Source of the DNA: Blautia wexlerae
Lineage (GTDB): Bacteria; Bacillota; Clostridia; Lachnospirales; Lachnospiraceae
NCBI RefSeq assembly: GCF_013300825.1
Contig: NZ_JAAIMY010000026.1
Span: 1-44,796, forward strand
Length of the DNA stretch: 44,796 bases
Reading direction: 5' to 3'
Each line of letters starts with the position of its first letter. Positions within the stretch are counted from its first letter, which is position 1. The position numbers and the translations under genes are program-made. This document shows positions 24,862 to 32,880 of the stretch, one piece after another. Below the pieces are notes generated by a model. The model was not told where the DNA came from. It did not search any database and worked only from the letters and a program-made list of their open reading frames with translations.

Positions 24862-25004
24862 GTTACTGTTCACACGCCACTGTCCCGCGAGGTGTTTTGG
24901 CATGAATATGCCAAAATCCCGAGACATACAAGCCAAAATTCCATTGCCGCAGGCAATCTGGAATGAATTTTGGCTACGTTACTGTGAACGGAGTGAACAG
25001 TAAC
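24862..25004. repeat. 143-bp multi-stem structured repeat
   Basis: GTTACTGTTCAC at the left end (24862-24873) pairs with GTGAACAGTAAC at the right end (24993-25004). Inside are TTTTGGCAT/ATGCCAAAA (24895-24903, 24908-24916), AGCCAAAATTC/GAATTTTGGCT (24931-24941, 24965-24975) and, nested in that, ATTGCC-GCA-GGCAAT (24943-24957). The result is a branched, tRNA-like or MITE-like fold. Partial copies occur at 43814-43840 and 44217-44243. Confidence 0.7.
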
Positions 25005-25018
25005 GTATGGGAACTTTT

Positions 25019-25372
25019 TTATTCCTTATGTGTCCCTCTGACTACTTTGATTCCACGTTCTTCTATCATATTGCAGATCTGTGTCATCCTTGGACATTCA
25101 TGCTTTCCATCCGGGAGACGACAGACACCAACGTGGATGGTACTGATTTTTTCACTGACCAGTCTGTCTATCTTTTCCAGGATTCCTTTGTCTTCTATGG
25201 GTTCTATCGGGTTGGCGCCTTTGCATCCGTTACAGGTCATCATTGCTGCCAGACAGGTATCTTCCGGATAATCCTGAAAGAAATCGGTTCTGTTCTGAAA
25301 TGCTGCCAGGCATCCAACTCTGGCGCATACATTATTAGAATGAATACACGTCAAAATTCCTATTTTATTCAT
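25019..25372 (-). CDS. CGGC domain-containing protein
   Basis: A 117-residue, cysteine-rich cytoplasmic protein. GGAGG lies six bases before the ATG at 25372 (MNKIGILTCIHSNN); the longer frame to 25438 has no ribosome site. Conserved features are ILTCIHSNNVC, the TCNGCKG motif that names the CGGC family, and CRLPDGKHECPRMTQIC. The seven-plus cysteines suggest metal or Fe-S binding, but the family has no established function. It is preceded by a strong hairpin (25392-25427) and a repeat, so expression may depend on leader structure. Confidence 0.85.
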   Translation of the reverse strand: MNKIGILTCIHSNNVCARVGCLAAFQNRTDFFQDYPEDTCLAAMMTCNGCKGANPIEPIEDKGILEKIDRLVSEKISTIHVGVCRLPDGKHECPRMTQICNMIEERGIKVVRGTHKE

Positions 25373-25391
25373 CTTTTTCCTCCATATATAG

Positions 25392-25427
25392 CAGGCCAGA
25401 GTCAAAAATTTTCCTGACTCTGGCCTG
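25392..25427. terminator. 12-bp perfect hairpin in front of the CGGC gene
   Basis: CAGGCCAGAGTC (25392-25403) pairs with GACTCTGGCCTG (25416-25427). Only 11 bases separate it from the GGAGG of the CGGC gene. There is no clear T-run on the minus strand, so it may be a leader structure or read-through barrier after the B12 operon, not a classical terminator. Confidence 0.5.
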
Positions 25428-25439
25428 TCAATACTCAAA

Positions 25440-25557
25440 CATTCGAAATCCTCTGATTTACTACGTAAATTGCTACTTTCTCATGTTTGACAAGTCCCAA
25501 GCTCCAAAGTCTTATCGTGCAAGCACGAACGACTTTCTGACCTTTTGACCCTGATAT
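25440..25557. repeat. 118-bp structured intergenic repeat, copy 2
   Basis: Aligned with 11793-11910 without gaps (about 80 percent by eye); the block TCTTATCGTGCAAGCACGAA is identical. The GATTTAC/GTAAATT and AAAGTC/GACTTT stems are kept. It starts four bases after the btuD stop, so it may act as a 3' end structure of the B12 operon. Confidence 0.75.
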
Positions 25558-25561
25558 CATA

Positions 25562-26317
25562 TTATAAAAATAAAATATGCATCTTCCCGCGGCTGTCATT
25601 TACCACTTCCGAATCTACCTGGTAAATCCTTTTAATCAGCTCCGAAGTGAGTACTTCCTGTGGAGTTCCATATCCTTCCAGCACACCATCTTTCAATACA
25701 TAAATCTTATCGCAGTATGCCGCCGCAATATTCAGGTCATGGATAGCTGATATTACAGTTACGTTAAGTTTCTTTACCAGTTCCATCAGCATGATCTGAT
25801 GTGTGATATCCAGATGGTTAGTCGGCTCATCAAGGATCAGTGCAGGTGTCTGCTGTGCAAGTGCTCTTGCCAGAATAACCCTCTGCTGCTCTCCACCTGA
25901 CAGCGTAGAAAATGTGCGATCCGCAAATGCATCCATCTGTACCGTTTTCAGTGCTTCTTCAACAATCCGGTAATCTTTTGCATTATCCCGTTCCAATGCT
26001 TTCTTATGAGGTGCACGTCCCATCAACACGACTTCCCGTACGGTAAAATCAAAGTTGTAGTAATTGTGCTGTGCCACAACTGCCATTTTTCTGGCGGAGC
26101 TTTTTACGCTCATGGAATGGAGTTCTTCGCCGTCCAGATAAACGGCACCTGCATCTGGCTTCAGGATACGGTAGATACATTTTAATAATGTAGATTTTCC
26201 GCTTCCGTTTGGTCCGATGATCCCTACCAGTTCCTTATCCTTTGACTCTATGGAAATTCCCTTCAGTATCTGTCTGGCGTGAAATCCAACCTGAATATCT
26301 TCTGTAGTGATTTTCAT
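25562..26317 (-). CDS. btuD: Cobalamin ABC transporter ATP-binding protein
   Basis: A 251-residue FecE/BtuD-type ATPase with Walker A GPNGSGKST (about 35-43), the signature LSGGEQQRVILARAL, Walker B LILDEPTNHLDI and the H-loop SAIHDLNIAA. Its start overlaps the stop of the permease gene at 26317. The operon is controlled by a cobalamin riboswitch upstream of the binding-protein gene, which fixes the substrate as a corrinoid with good confidence. Confidence 0.93.
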   Translation of the reverse strand: MKITTEDIQVGFHARQILKGISIESKDKELVGIIGPNGSGKSTLLKCIYRILKPDAGAVYLDGEELHSMSVKSSARKMAVVAQHNYYNFDFTVREVVLMGRAPHKKALERDNAKDYRIVEEALKTVQMDAFADRTFSTLSGGEQQRVILARALAQQTPALILDEPTNHLDITHQIMLMELVKKLNVTVISAIHDLNIAAAYCDKIYVLKDGVLEGYGTPQEVLTSELIKRIYQVDSEVVNDSRGKMHILFL

Positions 26318-27402
26318 TACTTACTACCTCCAAATCCATAGGATTTCCGCACAAGCAGATAAATAAAGCATGGAGCACCGATAATGGATACCAGCACACC
26401 GATCGGCATCTCAGAATTCTTCAGGATCACACGACATGCCACATCACACCAGATCAGGAATGATGCACCAAGCAGTGCACTTAATGGCAGTAATCTTCTG
26501 TGGTCTGTTCCAAACAGGATTCTGATCACATGAGGGATCACAAGTCCTACAAAGCCGATCACACCCGCACAATATACTGCAAACCCAATCATTACAGAAG
26601 CAACGATCAGATAAAAAGTTCTCAGCCTGTGCAAATCAGTTCCCAGTGTGATCGATACATCATCTCCTAACAGCATCAGATTCAGATTACGATATTGCGT
26701 CCAGAAAATCATTACACAGATCAATGTAACAGGAAACATTACACCTACTCTGCTCCAGCTTGCGCCTGCAAGGCTTCCCATCATCCACTTCATTACTTCT
26801 GTTGCTGCATTTTTGTCATTGGTGATATAGATAACAAAATTGGAAAAAGCAGAACATACCGCACTGACAGCCATTCCGGCAAGGATCAGTTTGGCAGAAG
26901 TAGCTTTTCCGCCCATGTTTGCAATGGCAATTACTGCAAAAGAAGTGACCATTGCACCAATAAATGCAGGAACACCAACTGAGTTTCCACCGAGAAATCC
27001 ACCAACTCCAAGCATGATCGCCAGTGTTGCACCAAGGGATGCACCGGATGAAATACCAAGTACATACGGATCTGCCAGTGGGTTCTGGACAATCGCCTGC
27101 ATAACTACGCCACAGACGGAAAGAGCCATTCCAACTGCCAGAGCCAGCAGGACTCTGGGCAGCCGGATCAGCCACACAACATCGTGAACTGCGCCTTCTG
27201 CATAGGCGGACAGGCTTTTGATATGAAACAATTTATATGCAATGACACTGTAAACATCTTTCAGTGACAGATCTGCATTTCCAAAAGTGATTGCTGCAAG
27301 AATGGAAAAAATCAGAAATGCCGCAAGCCCGATAAGAACTGCCACATACATGGATGTCCTGAGCACACTGCCTTTTTTTGTCTGTGAAACCTGTTCTTTC
27401 AC
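26317..27402 (-). CDS. btuC: Cobalamin ABC transporter permease (FecCD family)
   Basis: A 361-residue permease with about ten membrane segments. Characteristic FecCD stretches are RLPRVLLALAVGMALSVCG, QAIVQNPLADPYVLGISSGA and GFVGLVIPHVIR. It overlaps the ATPase gene by one base and begins 14 bases after the binding-protein stop. It forms the membrane channel of the B12 importer with btuD and the extracellular btuF-type protein. Confidence 0.93.
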   Translation of the reverse strand: MKEQVSQTKKGSVLRTSMYVAVLIGLAAFLIFSILAAITFGNADLSLKDVYSVIAYKLFHIKSLSAYAEGAVHDVVWLIRLPRVLLALAVGMALSVCGVVMQAIVQNPLADPYVLGISSGASLGATLAIMLGVGGFLGGNSVGVPAFIGAMVTSFAVIAIANMGGKATSAKLILAGMAVSAVCSAFSNFVIYITNDKNAATEVMKWMMGSLAGASWSRVGVMFPVTLICVMIFWTQYRNLNLMLLGDDVSITLGTDLHRLRTFYLIVASVMIGFAVYCAGVIGFVGLVIPHVIRILFGTDHRRLLPLSALLGASFLIWCDVACRVILKNSEMPIGVLVSIIGAPCFIYLLVRKSYGFGGSK

Positions 27403-27416
27403 TGTTATGTCCTCAA

Positions 27417-28541
27417 TCAGTCAAGATTCACATCCGGATATAATCCTTTTGCGAAAGTTTCAATACCATCCTGTGTACGTGTTGCACTTGCGTACATTTC
27501 ACTGAGCATGATCGGATAAACACGACCGTTCTTTACAGCGTCAAGGCTCTGAAGTGCTTCGTCATCCTTGATAACGGCAAGCTGGCTTTCTTTTACAGTT
27601 TCCGGATCATCACCTGCATATGGCATGTATACAACAAAAATCACATCAGGGTTTGCTGCAATGATATCTTCTTTTCCTGCTGTAGAAGCATCCGGGTTTG
27701 CCAGAGTCGCACCCAGTTGTGTTACCATATCTCCACCAAGGCTCTTTGCACCATAGTTTGTGATATCTTCTCCAAGAGGTTCCAGAACCATTACGCTTGG
27801 TTTCTCTTCTACATCTGCTGTTGCTGTAAGAGTTTTATCGATCACTGCCTTTGCATCATCTACGATTGCCTGTGCTTTGTCCTGTACATCAAAAATCTTT
27901 CCAAGATTTAAGATGTCTGTAAATTCATTTTCCAGAGTTCTGTCTCCGTCAGGACGTGTGTTTGTGTTGTAATAAGTGTTGCAGCCTTTGTCGATCCAGT
28001 CTGTTACATTTCCGAGATTTTTATCAGAAAACAGGGAGCTCCAGGATAAGATCATGTCTGGCTCCAACATCGTTACAGTCTCAAGGGATGGGGTAAATTC
28101 ATCAAGATAATTTGTTTTTGAAAATGCATCTTTAAGTTCATCCGGAACTTCATTGTCAAGACCTGCAGTAGCTACCAGACGGTCTTCCAGGCCAAGTGCA
28201 AGCATGGTTTCAATGCTTCCCTGATATACAGCAAGAACTTTTTCCGGTGCCTTTTCATAGGTTGTTTCGATTTCATTTCCATCATAATCATAGGTTGTGA
28301 TGGTCAGAGGATATTCTGTCTTTGTACCTTCTGCGTCTGCTGTCTTATCTGCATCTGCTGAATCCTGCGCGTCTGCATCTTCCTGTGTATCAGAGTCTGC
28401 ATCTGCTGCCGGCTGGTTGTCCTCTTTGATTGTCTCAGAGTCTGCTCTCTCTGCTGCAAAAGCTGCCGGAGCTGCGGAGACAGCCATAGCTGCTGCCATC
28501 ATAATTGCCATGATTCTTGTGGATAAATACCTGTTTTTCAT
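27417..28541 (-). CDS. btuF: Cobalamin-binding protein with acidic N-terminal linker
   Basis: A 374-residue periplasmic-binding-protein-type receptor (Peripla_BP_2 fold: PEKVLAVYQGSIETMLALGLEDR, EPDMILSW, IIAANPDVIFV, NGRVYPI). A signal peptide (1-29) ends PAAFA. Residues 30-72 are almost all A, D, E, S, T, Q, a linker similar in style to the acidic regions of the secreted protein at 2308-4689. No lipobox cysteine is visible, so how it stays at the membrane is unclear. It is the first gene of the B12 operon; its leader carries the riboswitch. GAGAGGAAG precedes the ATG. Confidence 0.9.
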   Translation of the reverse strand: MKNRYLSTRIMAIMMAAAMAVSAAPAAFAAERADSETIKEDNQPAADADSDTQEDADAQDSADADKTADAEGTKTEYPLTITTYDYDGNEIETTYEKAPEKVLAVYQGSIETMLALGLEDRLVATAGLDNEVPDELKDAFSKTNYLDEFTPSLETVTMLEPDMILSWSSLFSDKNLGNVTDWIDKGCNTYYNTNTRPDGDRTLENEFTDILNLGKIFDVQDKAQAIVDDAKAVIDKTLTATADVEEKPSVMVLEPLGEDITNYGAKSLGGDMVTQLGATLANPDASTAGKEDIIAANPDVIFVVYMPYAGDDPETVKESQLAVIKDDEALQSLDAVKNGRVYPIMLSEMYASATRTQDGIETFAKGLYPDVNLD

Positions 28542-28552
28542 TTGACTTCCTC

Positions 28553-28595
28553 TCTTTTCGTATATGTTATTTACCTGTTCGTGTAACCGAAAAGA
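28553..28595 (-). promoter_or_regulatory. Possible riboswitch expression platform near the btuF ribosome site
   Basis: On the minus strand TCTTTTCG (28588-28595) can pair with CGAAAAGA (28553-28560), immediately next to the GAGGAAG ribosome site of btuF. No strong intrinsic terminator is seen between aptamer and gene, so control at the level of translation is more likely. Confidence 0.35.
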
Positions 28596-28667
28596 TGGGA
28601 CTTCAGAAAAAGTAAAATAGAAGTGATAAAAATAACGGATACTTTTTACGGAAGCTCCTTCTTTACG

Positions 28668-28910
28668 CTGTCAGGCAGGTTTCCTGACTCACAGATCACA
28701 GAAAGTTTCCATAAAATAAAAACTGATACAACATCCATGCTTCAACAGTTCATGAATGTTGTATCAGAAATATTTCCAGATACTCTCTGACAGCCGGATT
28801 CCGCCTTCTCACATATTTATGCAATGACATATTACAATCCCGCTTTTTTCTGTATACAGTGGCCGCAACCGTTCAGGCATTTCACCTGATTCCCTCTCAT
28901 ATTACCATAC
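28668..28910 (-). promoter_or_regulatory. Cobalamin riboswitch
   Basis: On the minus strand the order is AGGGAATCAGGTGAAA-TGCCTGAACGGTTGCGGCCACTGTA, a GCGGGA segment, GTGAGAAGGCGGAAT, and finally the B12 box region AGTCAGGAAACCTGCC near 28675-28692. These are the conserved cobalamin aptamer elements in order. A peripheral arm, CTGATACAACAT/ATGTTGTATCAG (28723-28734, 28756-28767), is unusually long with 12 perfect pairs. The riboswitch lies about 125 bases before btuF. Confidence 0.92.
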
Positions 28911-28966
28911 ACAAAATCTGCATATGATAATGTTCACTTAACAGCTTATTCAATTACGCTGATACA

Positions 28967-28995
28967 ATTTTAGCACACTGCTTTTATAATTACAA
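28967..28995 (-). promoter_or_regulatory. Promoter of the B12 operon
   Basis: TTGTAA (28990-28995) and TAAAAT (28967-28972) on the minus strand are 17 bases apart, with TGC directly before the -10. Initiation would fall about 50 bases before the riboswitch aptamer. Confidence 0.65.
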
Positions 28996-29011
28996 CCATA
29001 TTCGATACACA

Positions 29012-29662
29012 TCAGAATTCTTTCTTCTCCATAAGCCGGACACCAATCCAAAAAGATCCCATATATACAATTACTGTAAATAATACAACTCCGGCCAATA
29101 CCATTCCCCGGTTAAGTCCATTCAGCCATTCATCGACTGCGTCTGCTGAAAGTCCCATTGTTTTTATCAGAGCATAAACTACGGCAATTATAATAGCCCA
29201 CATGACCATTGCAATATAACGTCCTTTTTCTGCTCCAAAATGTATTACAAGCGGGAGCGATACTGACAACATAAGAAGCGCCAGTGGAATGTATATCAGA
29301 GTGCCAATAATTTTCTCACTCAGGCACCCCTGAAGCTCTGCCACACCTTTACAGATCACTCCCGTTATTGCTTCAATTCCCCACGCTGCAGCCGTAAGCC
29401 CTGCTCCCAGCAGATATTTCTCCGCCACATACTGTTTTCTGGTAACCGGCAAGGTCATAAGAAATGCAAGACCATTATCAAACTCATCATAACTTATAGT
29501 CGTAATGGCAAAAATTGCTGTGACAAACGTAAAATATCCTATAGCAAAACTGACGCTCCCACTTCCTGCCAGATTCAGGATGACTCCCATTACAATAACC
29601 AGGATAAAATACTGTTTCTGCTGTTTCATCAGTTCTATATCCTTTACAAATAATCCCTTCAT
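29012..29662 (-). CDS. ABC-2 transporter permease
   Basis: A 216-residue membrane protein with about six hydrophobic segments. MKGLFVKDIELMKQQKQYF at the N-terminus and MTLPVTRKQYVAEKYLLGAG are typical of ABC-2 membrane proteins paired with YtrA/BcrA-type systems. It overlaps the ATPase gene by four bases (ATGA), so the two are cotranslated. The exported substrate is unknown; related operons respond to cell-wall antibiotics or antimicrobial peptides. Confidence 0.85.
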   Translation of the reverse strand: MKGLFVKDIELMKQQKQYFILVIVMGVILNLAGSGSVSFAIGYFTFVTAIFAITTISYDEFDNGLAFLMTLPVTRKQYVAEKYLLGAGLTAAAWGIEAITGVICKGVAELQGCLSEKIIGTLIYIPLALLMLSVSLPLVIHFGAEKGRYIAMVMWAIIIAVVYALIKTMGLSADAVDEWLNGLNRGMVLAGVVLFTVIVYMGSFWIGVRLMEKKEF

Positions 29663-30504
29663 ACCTGTTCCTCCATCATCACTACCAGATCATCAATCTT
29701 TCCATTCTCAATTACAACATCCGGGTAATTTTCCATATAAAATTGTTTCTGGTTTGTCAGACACCTGTATCCATAAGCTTCTTTCCGGATCTTAATAAGG
29801 TATTGCTGATCCAGTTTTTCGTACTCTTCTTCTGCAACTTTAAGAACTGCATAATCTGACAGCAGTACATCTGTATCCTCATGAAGGATAATTTTTCCGG
29901 CATGGATCATATAAAAATCGTCACAAAGACTCTCCAGTTCTGATGAAATATGGGAACTGATCAGAATAGAACTGCTTTCATTTTCTTCCATATATTCTCT
30001 CAGCATGTTCAGCACCTCATCCCTGGCAATCACATCCAGACCAACTGTGGGCTCATCCAGAATCAGCAGTTCTGCCTTATGGCTTAATGCTGCCAGTACT
30101 TTAAACTTTGCTTTCATACCAGTGGAAAATTCTTTGATTTTCTTGTCTGTGGGCAGATTGAATCTCCTGCACTGCTGCAGAAATTCATCTCTGTCAAAAT
30201 CCGGATATATGCTTTTCATAATATTGGCCACGCCCGCTGCTGTCAGATACATACTGAAGCCTGAATCTGCAAAAACAACTCCCAGTTTCTGCTTATCCTC
30301 CGGCTTAAGCTCTTCTGCCTTTTTCCCAAAGACCTCTATCTCTCCGCCATCCGGATGAATCAAGCCGAGCAAAGCTTTAAATGTGGTGGATTTCCCGGAA
30401 CCATTTCTTCCAATAAGTCCTGTAATCATCCCAGGCTGTACTTCCATAGAACAGTCCAGCGAAAAACCTCTGTAATGTTTCTGCAAATGACTGATTTTCA
30501 ACAT
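29659..30504 (-). CDS. ABC transporter ATP-binding protein (YtrB/BcrA-like)
   Basis: A 281-residue ATPase: Walker A GRNGSGKST (about 32-40), signature FSTGMKAKFKVLAAL (diverged from LSGGQ, common in this group), Walker B ELLILDEPTVGLD and an H-loop in ISSHISSELE. It follows the GntR gene by four bases and overlaps the permease, forming a three-gene operon. Confidence 0.9.
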   Translation of the reverse strand: MLKISHLQKHYRGFSLDCSMEVQPGMITGLIGRNGSGKSTTFKALLGLIHPDGGEIEVFGKKAEELKPEDKQKLGVVFADSGFSMYLTAAGVANIMKSIYPDFDRDEFLQQCRRFNLPTDKKIKEFSTGMKAKFKVLAALSHKAELLILDEPTVGLDVIARDEVLNMLREYMEENESSSILISSHISSELESLCDDFYMIHAGKIILHEDTDVLLSDYAVLKVAEEEYEKLDQQYLIKIRKEAYGYRCLTNQKQFYMENYPDVVIENGKIDDLVVMMEEQV

Positions 30505-30507
30505 GTC

Positions 30508-30879
30508 TTAGTCCTCCATGATCATTTCAAAAAGATTTCTGATTTCCTCATCGTTCAGTCCACATCTTCTGCCCTTCATGATTGCCTGCTCCAGATCATG
30601 TTCTACTTCTTTGAGCTGTTCTTCCCTCATCAGGTTTTTATTTGTGGCTGCAACGTAGGTTCCTTTTCCATGAACAGTGACGGTAAATCCCTCTTCTTCC
30701 AGATTGTCATAGGCTTTCTTCACAGTCAGGGCACTGATCTTCAATTCCTTTGACAAACTGCGTACTGAAGGTAATACAGTGTCCGGCTGTAACTCTCCTC
30801 TGATAATCGCAGACTTAATCTGGTCTATGATCTGTTCATAAATAGGTACCATGGATGAATTATTGATTATTATATGCAT
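30508..30879 (-). CDS. GntR-family regulator, YtrA subfamily
   Basis: A 123-residue repressor. GGAGG eight bases before ATG 30879 (MHIIINNSS) marks the start; the longer frame to 30900 would place the start upstream of the site. An N-terminal winged helix (PIYEQIIDQIKSAIIRG, LPSVRSLSKELKISALTVKKAY, GKGTYVA) is followed by a short helical tail of about 50 residues, the minimal layout of YtrA regulators. It is the first gene of an ABC exporter operon and probably represses its own promoter at 30903-30931. Confidence 0.92.
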   Translation of the reverse strand: MHIIINNSSMVPIYEQIIDQIKSAIIRGELQPDTVLPSVRSLSKELKISALTVKKAYDNLEEEGFTVTVHGKGTYVAATNKNLMREEQLKEVEHDLEQAIMKGRRCGLNDEEIRNLFEMIMED

Positions 30880-30902
30880 ATGTTTCTCCTCCATCTGCAA
30901 AC

Positions 30903-30931
30903 AGTATATAACAGTGCATAACTGTTGTCAA
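30903..30931 (-). promoter_or_regulatory. GntR/ABC operon promoter with overlapping operator repeats
   Basis: Consensus TTGACA (30926-30931) and TATACT (30903-30908) are 17 bases apart on the minus strand. ACAGT/ACTGT repeats occur several times across 30901-30950, including ACAGT-TATGC-ACTGT inside the spacer. They would place the GntR protein on top of the promoter. Confidence 0.7.
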
Positions 30932-30977
30932 CTGTTTTGTACTGTTATACATGGTATTTATTTGATTATAATCAAAA

Positions 30978-31042
30978 ATGGATATTCAACCTTATTTCCA
31001 GCAATCTTTCACAATTGCCTTCTCATAAAATTGAATATCCAT
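30978..31042 (-). terminator. Terminator of the YesM gene
   Basis: ATGGATATTCAA (30978-30989) and TTGAATATCCAT (31031-31042) pair perfectly, with an inner GCAAT/ATTGC stem. On the minus strand it is followed by TTTTTG. Confidence 0.65.
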
Positions 31043-31053
31043 ATAACCTTAAT

Positions 31054-32880
31054 CTAACTCTGTTTTTTCGAATTAATTTTTAACGGAAGCCTTATGGTTA
31101 CAACTGTGCCTTCTTCCAGCTGTGAGCTTATGGTAACCCCATATTTCTCTCCATAAATCATACGAATCCTTTTATTTGTATTTCTGACGCCTATACTCTT
31201 TCGCTCTTTATTCAGAACCTCTTTCAAATCTTCCTCGCAGATTCCACATCCATTATCCTCTACATAAAAAAGAATATCATTTTCTTCTTCCTCTGCTGAA
31301 ATCCAGATCTTCCCGGAATCCTGATAATTTTTAAATCCATGCACAATGGCATTCTCTACAAACGGCTGCAGAAATAACTTTGGAACTTCCAGACTTCTTA
31401 AATACTCCGGTATATCCATACTCACTTCAAATTGATCCTGATATCTTTTCTGCATAATTCCAATATACCGTTTAAGCCAGTCCAGATCCGCCCACAGCGG
31501 AACCAGAACATCACCATTCTGGCTGGTATACTGAAGCATTCTCGACAGATCCAAAAGCATTTTGCTGGCATTTTCCTGTTCTCCTTTAAGGCATACCCAG
31601 TTAATGATATTCAGCGAATTATAGAGAAAATGGGGATTCATCTGTATATTTAACGACATGATCTCCGTGTCTCGTTTCTGGATCATCATCTCATATTTCT
31701 CATGAACCAACATCTGCAGGTTCTGATTCATTTCATTCAGTTTTTTATAAAAAAACGCAAACTCGTCCCTGTCGTCATATACAATTCTTGCAGTAAAATT
31801 ACCCTCTTCTGTTTTCTCTATCATGTGCAGCGGTTTATAAACTTTTTTCCCGATCTTTCTGGAAATAAGAACAGCCGTAGTAACAGATAAAATAATTTCT
31901 ATAGTTACCAGAATCAATATTGCCCTGGTAAGATCTGTAGCAATATTCTTGCTAAAAACATTAACTGGAATCATGGCAAGTGTATACCATCCCGTCACCA
32001 TACTTTTGGAATAGGTTACGATATATTCCTGATTATTTGCACCGTAGTATTTTACAGTTCCTTTATTCTCCGTAATTCCCATATCAGCTGCAGTTACATT
32101 TCGAAACAGCTTTGATTCATTCTCACCGTAAGGACCAACAACACTGCCATCTTCACTCATGATATAATAAAGAATCTGAGAATTTGCCTTTGTATACTTT
32201 TTCAGCATATTATTCAGATTATCCTCTGTAAAATTAACCACCAGATACATTTGATCTGCCTTATTTTCCAGATGTTCAATATGTCCTGATTCTACCCTGC
32301 TTAACTGCAGCTTTCTGACAGCCGTAAATACATGCTCATATTCCAGAAAATCTATCGACATATCTTCAATTGAAAACATGTCCAGATAATTATATGCCGG
32401 AATCCACACAAGTTTTCCATTTGACTCATCTGCTGCTTTCTGTATTTTAGAACCCATAAAGCTATGATTTGGATAATAGTTCTTTTCCTTTTCGCCAAAC
32501 TGATAATACGGAGTCACAATATGCGTAGAATAAACCGTGTTATTCCACGGCAGATAGTCCAACAAAATTTTTGAAATTTCCTGACTGGCACTTTCAAGCT
32601 GCACACTGTCAGACGTATCCAGATTCTGAAATATTTTATAAATTCTCGCATCTACATTTATTTTTAATGAAAATTCCTCAATATAATCCAACTTTTCATC
32701 CAGAATATCACTGACATTCTCAGCATTTTGCCACATTTGTTTTTCTGACTGCCTGATCAGTTCCTGTTTTGACAAATGGAAGATAAATAAACCCAAAAGC
32801 ACAACAGGAATAATGGAAATACAAATAAATGAACTAATCAGCAGAGTTTTAAATTTTGTATATTTTAATTTTTCCATCAT
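31054..32880 (-). CDS. yesM: Sensor histidine kinase, YesM family
   Basis: A 608-residue membrane kinase. A first membrane segment at about 12-32 and a second near 295-325 enclose a large extracellular sensor. A HAMP domain follows, then the His_kinase domain with MNPHFLYNSLNIINW (phospho-His) and the ATPase motif VEDNGCGI. The ATG at 32880 overlaps the yesN stop as TGATG; a GTG at 32883 is also possible. It forms a pair with the AraC-type response regulator and senses a carbohydrate signal for the adjoining transporter operon. Confidence 0.92.
   Translation of the reverse strand: MMEKLKYTKFKTLLISSFICISIIPVVLLGLFIFHLSKQELIRQSEKQMWQNAENVSDILDEKLDYIEEFSLKINVDARIYKIFQNLDTSDSVQLESASQEISKILLDYLPWNNTVYSTHIVTPYYQFGEKEKNYYPNHSFMGSKIQKAADESNGKLVWIPAYNYLDMFSIEDMSIDFLEYEHVFTAVRKLQLSRVESGHIEHLENKADQMYLVVNFTEDNLNNMLKKYTKANSQILYYIMSEDGSVVGPYGENESKLFRNVTAADMGITENKGTVKYYGANNQEYIVTYSKSMVTGWYTLAMIPVNVFSKNIATDLTRAILILVTIEIILSVTTAVLISRKIGKKVYKPLHMIEKTEEGNFTARIVYDDRDEFAFFYKKLNEMNQNLQMLVHEKYEMMIQKRDTEIMSLNIQMNPHFLYNSLNIINWVCLKGEQENASKMLLDLSRMLQYTSQNGDVLVPLWADLDWLKRYIGIMQKRYQDQFEVSMDIPEYLRSLEVPKLFLQPFVENAIVHGFKNYQDSGKIWISAEEEENDILFYVEDNGCGICEEDLKEVLNKERKSIGVRNTNKRIRMIYGEKYGVTISSQLEEGTVVTIRLPLKINSKKQS

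Noticed and set aside
24657..25018. CRISPR-like array
   Set aside because: The repeats are inverted stems, not regularly spaced direct repeats with unique spacers, and no cas gene is present.
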